Positions 62,530-64,000 of a stretch of DNA of 64,000 bases are shown here, one piece after another. The DNA comes from CAVWTN01 sp963757945. Lineage in GTDB: Bacteria > Vulcanimicrobiota > Vulcanimicrobiia > Vulcanimicrobiales > Vulcanimicrobiaceae. Both the position numbers and the translations under genes were made by a program. The notes beneath the pieces were generated by a model. The model was given only the letters and a program-made list of their open reading frames with translations, was not told where the DNA came from and searched no databases. How positions within the stretch are numbered: position 1 is the stretch's first letter; each line of letters begins with the position of its first letter. The stretch lies in NCBI GenBank assembly GCA_963757945.1, contig CAVWTN010000002.1, positions 806,001 to 870,000 on the forward strand. Reading direction: 5' to 3'.

Positions 62530-63732
62530 TTGAGCGACAAGCGTATCCTCTTCCTGATCTCAGACACGGGCGGCGGTCATCGCAGCGCGGCGAAGGCGAT
62601 TACCGCCGCGCTCGATGAGATCCACACCACGCCGGGCGGCGAGCCGATCCATTTCGAGCATCGCATCGACGACGTCGCCGCGCATTGCACGTTTCCGCTC
62701 TCGCAGCTCGGGCCCGCATACAGCGCCGCGTTGCGGTTTGCTCCCCCGATCTACGGCGCGCTCTTTCACGCGACGAACGGCCGCCGGCGCTTCAAGAGCG
62801 TCGTGCGTTTTTGCGAGCCGCTCTACCGCGAGCGCTTGCGCGAGCTGTTCCTCGCCTACAAGCCGGACGTGATCGTCTCCGTCCACCCGCTGCTCAATCA
62901 CGCGGCGCTGCGGGCGCGCGCGGATGCGCGCATGACGGCCCCGGTCATCACGGTGATCACGGACCTCGGTCGCGTGCACGAGGGCTGGCTGATCCCCGAA
63001 GCGGATGCGGTCGTCGTACCGGCACGCGAAGTCTACCAGCGCGCGGTTCAGCGCGGCGTCCCCGAGGAGCGGCTGCGGCTGCTCGGCCACCCGATCCACC
63101 CGAAATTCGAAGACGTCACGGCCACAAAAGAGGAATTACGCCGCAAGCTCGGCCTCCCGATCGACAAGACGATCGCGCTGCTGATGGCCGGCGGTGAAGG
63201 CGGCGGGAAGCTGCTGCCCACGACGCTCGCGATCGCGAAATCGAAGATCCCGCTGCATCTGATCGTCGTCACCGGCCGCAATGCGGCGTTGCGCGCGAAG
63301 TTGGAAGAACTGGCCCCGACGCTCAAGACGCCGATGACGATCCTCGGCTTCCGTGAAGACGTTCCGGAACTGATGCGCGCCTCGGATCTGCTCGTCACGA
63401 AAGCCGGCCCCGGCACGATCGCCGAAGCGAGCGTCGCGGAACTTCCGGTCGTCGTGTACGACTTCGTTCCTGGGCAAGAGGAAGGCAATCTGGATTACGT
63501 TCGCAAGAACGGCATCGGCGTCGTCGCGCTCAGCACGAAAGAAGTCGTGCGTTCGGTGCGGCGCATCGCATCCAACTCGGAACGCTTGCAAACGATGCGC
63601 ACCCAGCAAAGCAAGATCGCTCCGCACGGCAGTTCGCGCCGGATCGCGCAGCTGATCGCGAACATGGCCGTGACCGGCTTGATCGACGGCGTGCCGCCGC
63701 TGCCGCGTCCACGGGTGACGGCCGCGGTCTAG
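62530..63732 (+). CDS. Glycolipid glycosyltransferase (MGDG synthase/MurG-like, GT28)
   Basis: The protein has 400 residues from TTG 62530. The MGDG-synthase N-terminal domain shows ISDTGGGHRSAAKAI (G-x-GH loop) and SVHPLLNHAALRARAD with VITDLGRVHEGW; the GT28 C-terminal domain has LLMAGGEGGGKLLP and LVTKAGPGTIAEAS with VYDFVPGQEEGN. It transfers a sugar from UDP to diacylglycerol, possibly repeatedly. It follows the hydroxylase-like gene. Confidence 0.88.
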   Translation: MSDKRILFLISDTGGGHRSAAKAITAALDEIHTTPGGEPIHFEHRIDDVAAHCTFPLSQLGPAYSAALRFAPPIYGALFHATNGRRRFKSVVRFCEPLYRERLRELFLAYKPDVIVSVHPLLNHAALRARADARMTAPVITVITDLGRVHEGWLIPEADAVVVPAREVYQRAVQRGVPEERLRLLGHPIHPKFEDVTATKEELRRKLGLPIDKTIALLMAGGEGGGKLLPTTLAIAKSKIPLHLIVVTGRNAALRAKLEELAPTLKTPMTILGFREDVPELMRASDLLVTKAGPGTIAEASVAELPVVVYDFVPGQEEGNLDYVRKNGIGVVALSTKEVVRSVRRIASNSERLQTMRTQQSKIAPHGSSRRIAQLIANMAVTGLIDGVPPLPRPRVTAAV

Positions 63733-64000
63733 GCGGATTTAAACCGCTCGAGGTCATCCTTGGGCGAGTTGAGCAGAGCCGTCGCGACGCGATTGCGTCC
63801 GCCTCGCTTTGCTCTAGAGAGGGCGTTGTCCGCCGCCGAGAGGAGGCTGTCGGGGCTCGCGATCGTCCTGCCGTAGCGCGGCAGCGCCGTCGCCGCTCCG
63901 ATGCTTGCCGTCACCCAGCCTCCGCCTTGCAGGTTTTCCTTGTGAGGAAGCCAGAGCGCTTCGATCTTCCGCCGCACCTTTTCGGCGGCCTCGACGGCGC
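63729..64000 (-). CDS. GGDEF-domain protein, C-terminal part
   Basis: The reading frame is open to the right edge, so the start is outside. Visible are VEAAEKVRRKIEAL, TASIGAATAL and SAADNALSRAKRGGRNRV, the last two thirds of a diguanylate cyclase domain. The GGDEF motif itself lies beyond the edge, so activity cannot be judged. Its stop overlaps the preceding convergent gene by four bases. Confidence 0.85.
   Translation of the reverse strand, partial: AVEAAEKVRRKIEALWLPHKENLQGGGWVTASIGAATALPRYGRTIASPDSLLSAADNALSRAKRGGRNRVATALLNSPKDDLERFKSA

Overview
The window reads as one chromosomal stretch of a GC-rich (mid-60s per cent by eye), diderm, heterotrophic bacterium. The diderm assignment rests on two TonB-dependent receptors, a Wza-type outer-membrane export protein and a DHA2 drug exporter. 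The mixture of genes would fit a deep-branching soil lineage such as Candidatus Eremiobacterota, but nothing here fixes the taxonomy. I found no transposase, integrase, phage gene, CRISPR array, rRNA or convincing tRNA. GTG and TTG starts are frequent, and many neighbouring genes overlap by four bases (ATGA, GTGA, TTGA).

Layout: the 3' end of narI at the left edge; a YbhG-F-S-R type ABC exporter (717-6069); a DHA2 drug exporter divergent from a TetR regulator (6066-8643); LOG-family, SDR, small membrane and LysR genes (8674-11351); thiC with a TPP riboswitch but a frameshift (11309-13142); and a secreted lipoprotein. A Wzx/Wzy-dependent exopolysaccharide locus (15260-30385) carries polymerase, two atypical receiver proteins, Wzc, Wza, three glycosyltransferases, Wzx, an initiating sugar transferase, a flavoprotein and a frameshifted polysaccharide deacetylase.

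From 30.5 to 46.2 kb lie housekeeping and small metabolic genes: dehydratase-aconitase-RNase D, VTT and VKOR membrane proteins, GNAT, Nudix, metallo-hydrolase, quinone oxidoreductase, RDD, acyl-CoA synthetase, BolA-glutaredoxin, thioesterase, cupin and alpha/beta hydrolase. Two large TonB-dependent receptors flank an EVE-domain gene (46.2-53.1 kb). Then come polyphosphate kinase, an OpuC-like four-gene ABC importer facing a peptidase C26-egtD pair, a dienelactone hydrolase, a lytic transglycosylase, a fatty-acid-hydroxylase-like protein, an MGDG-synthase-like glycosyltransferase and a truncated GGDEF gene at the right edge.

The most interesting signals are regulatory. First, DevR/DosR-like palindromes (GGGACY-N2-RGTCCC) stand upstream of wza and of the stand-alone receiver gene. 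Each has a half-site about 31-32 bp nearer the gene, and the same locus encodes a NarL-type regulator with a DevR-like recognition helix. Second, three TTATNCACA DnaA boxes, two of them perfect, lie within about 280 bp in the largest and most AT-rich intergenic region. Third, TTAA repeats spaced by one or two helical turns lie upstream of both TonB receptors. Fourth, egtD, a gamma-glutamyl hydrolase and a betaine-type ABC importer are grouped.
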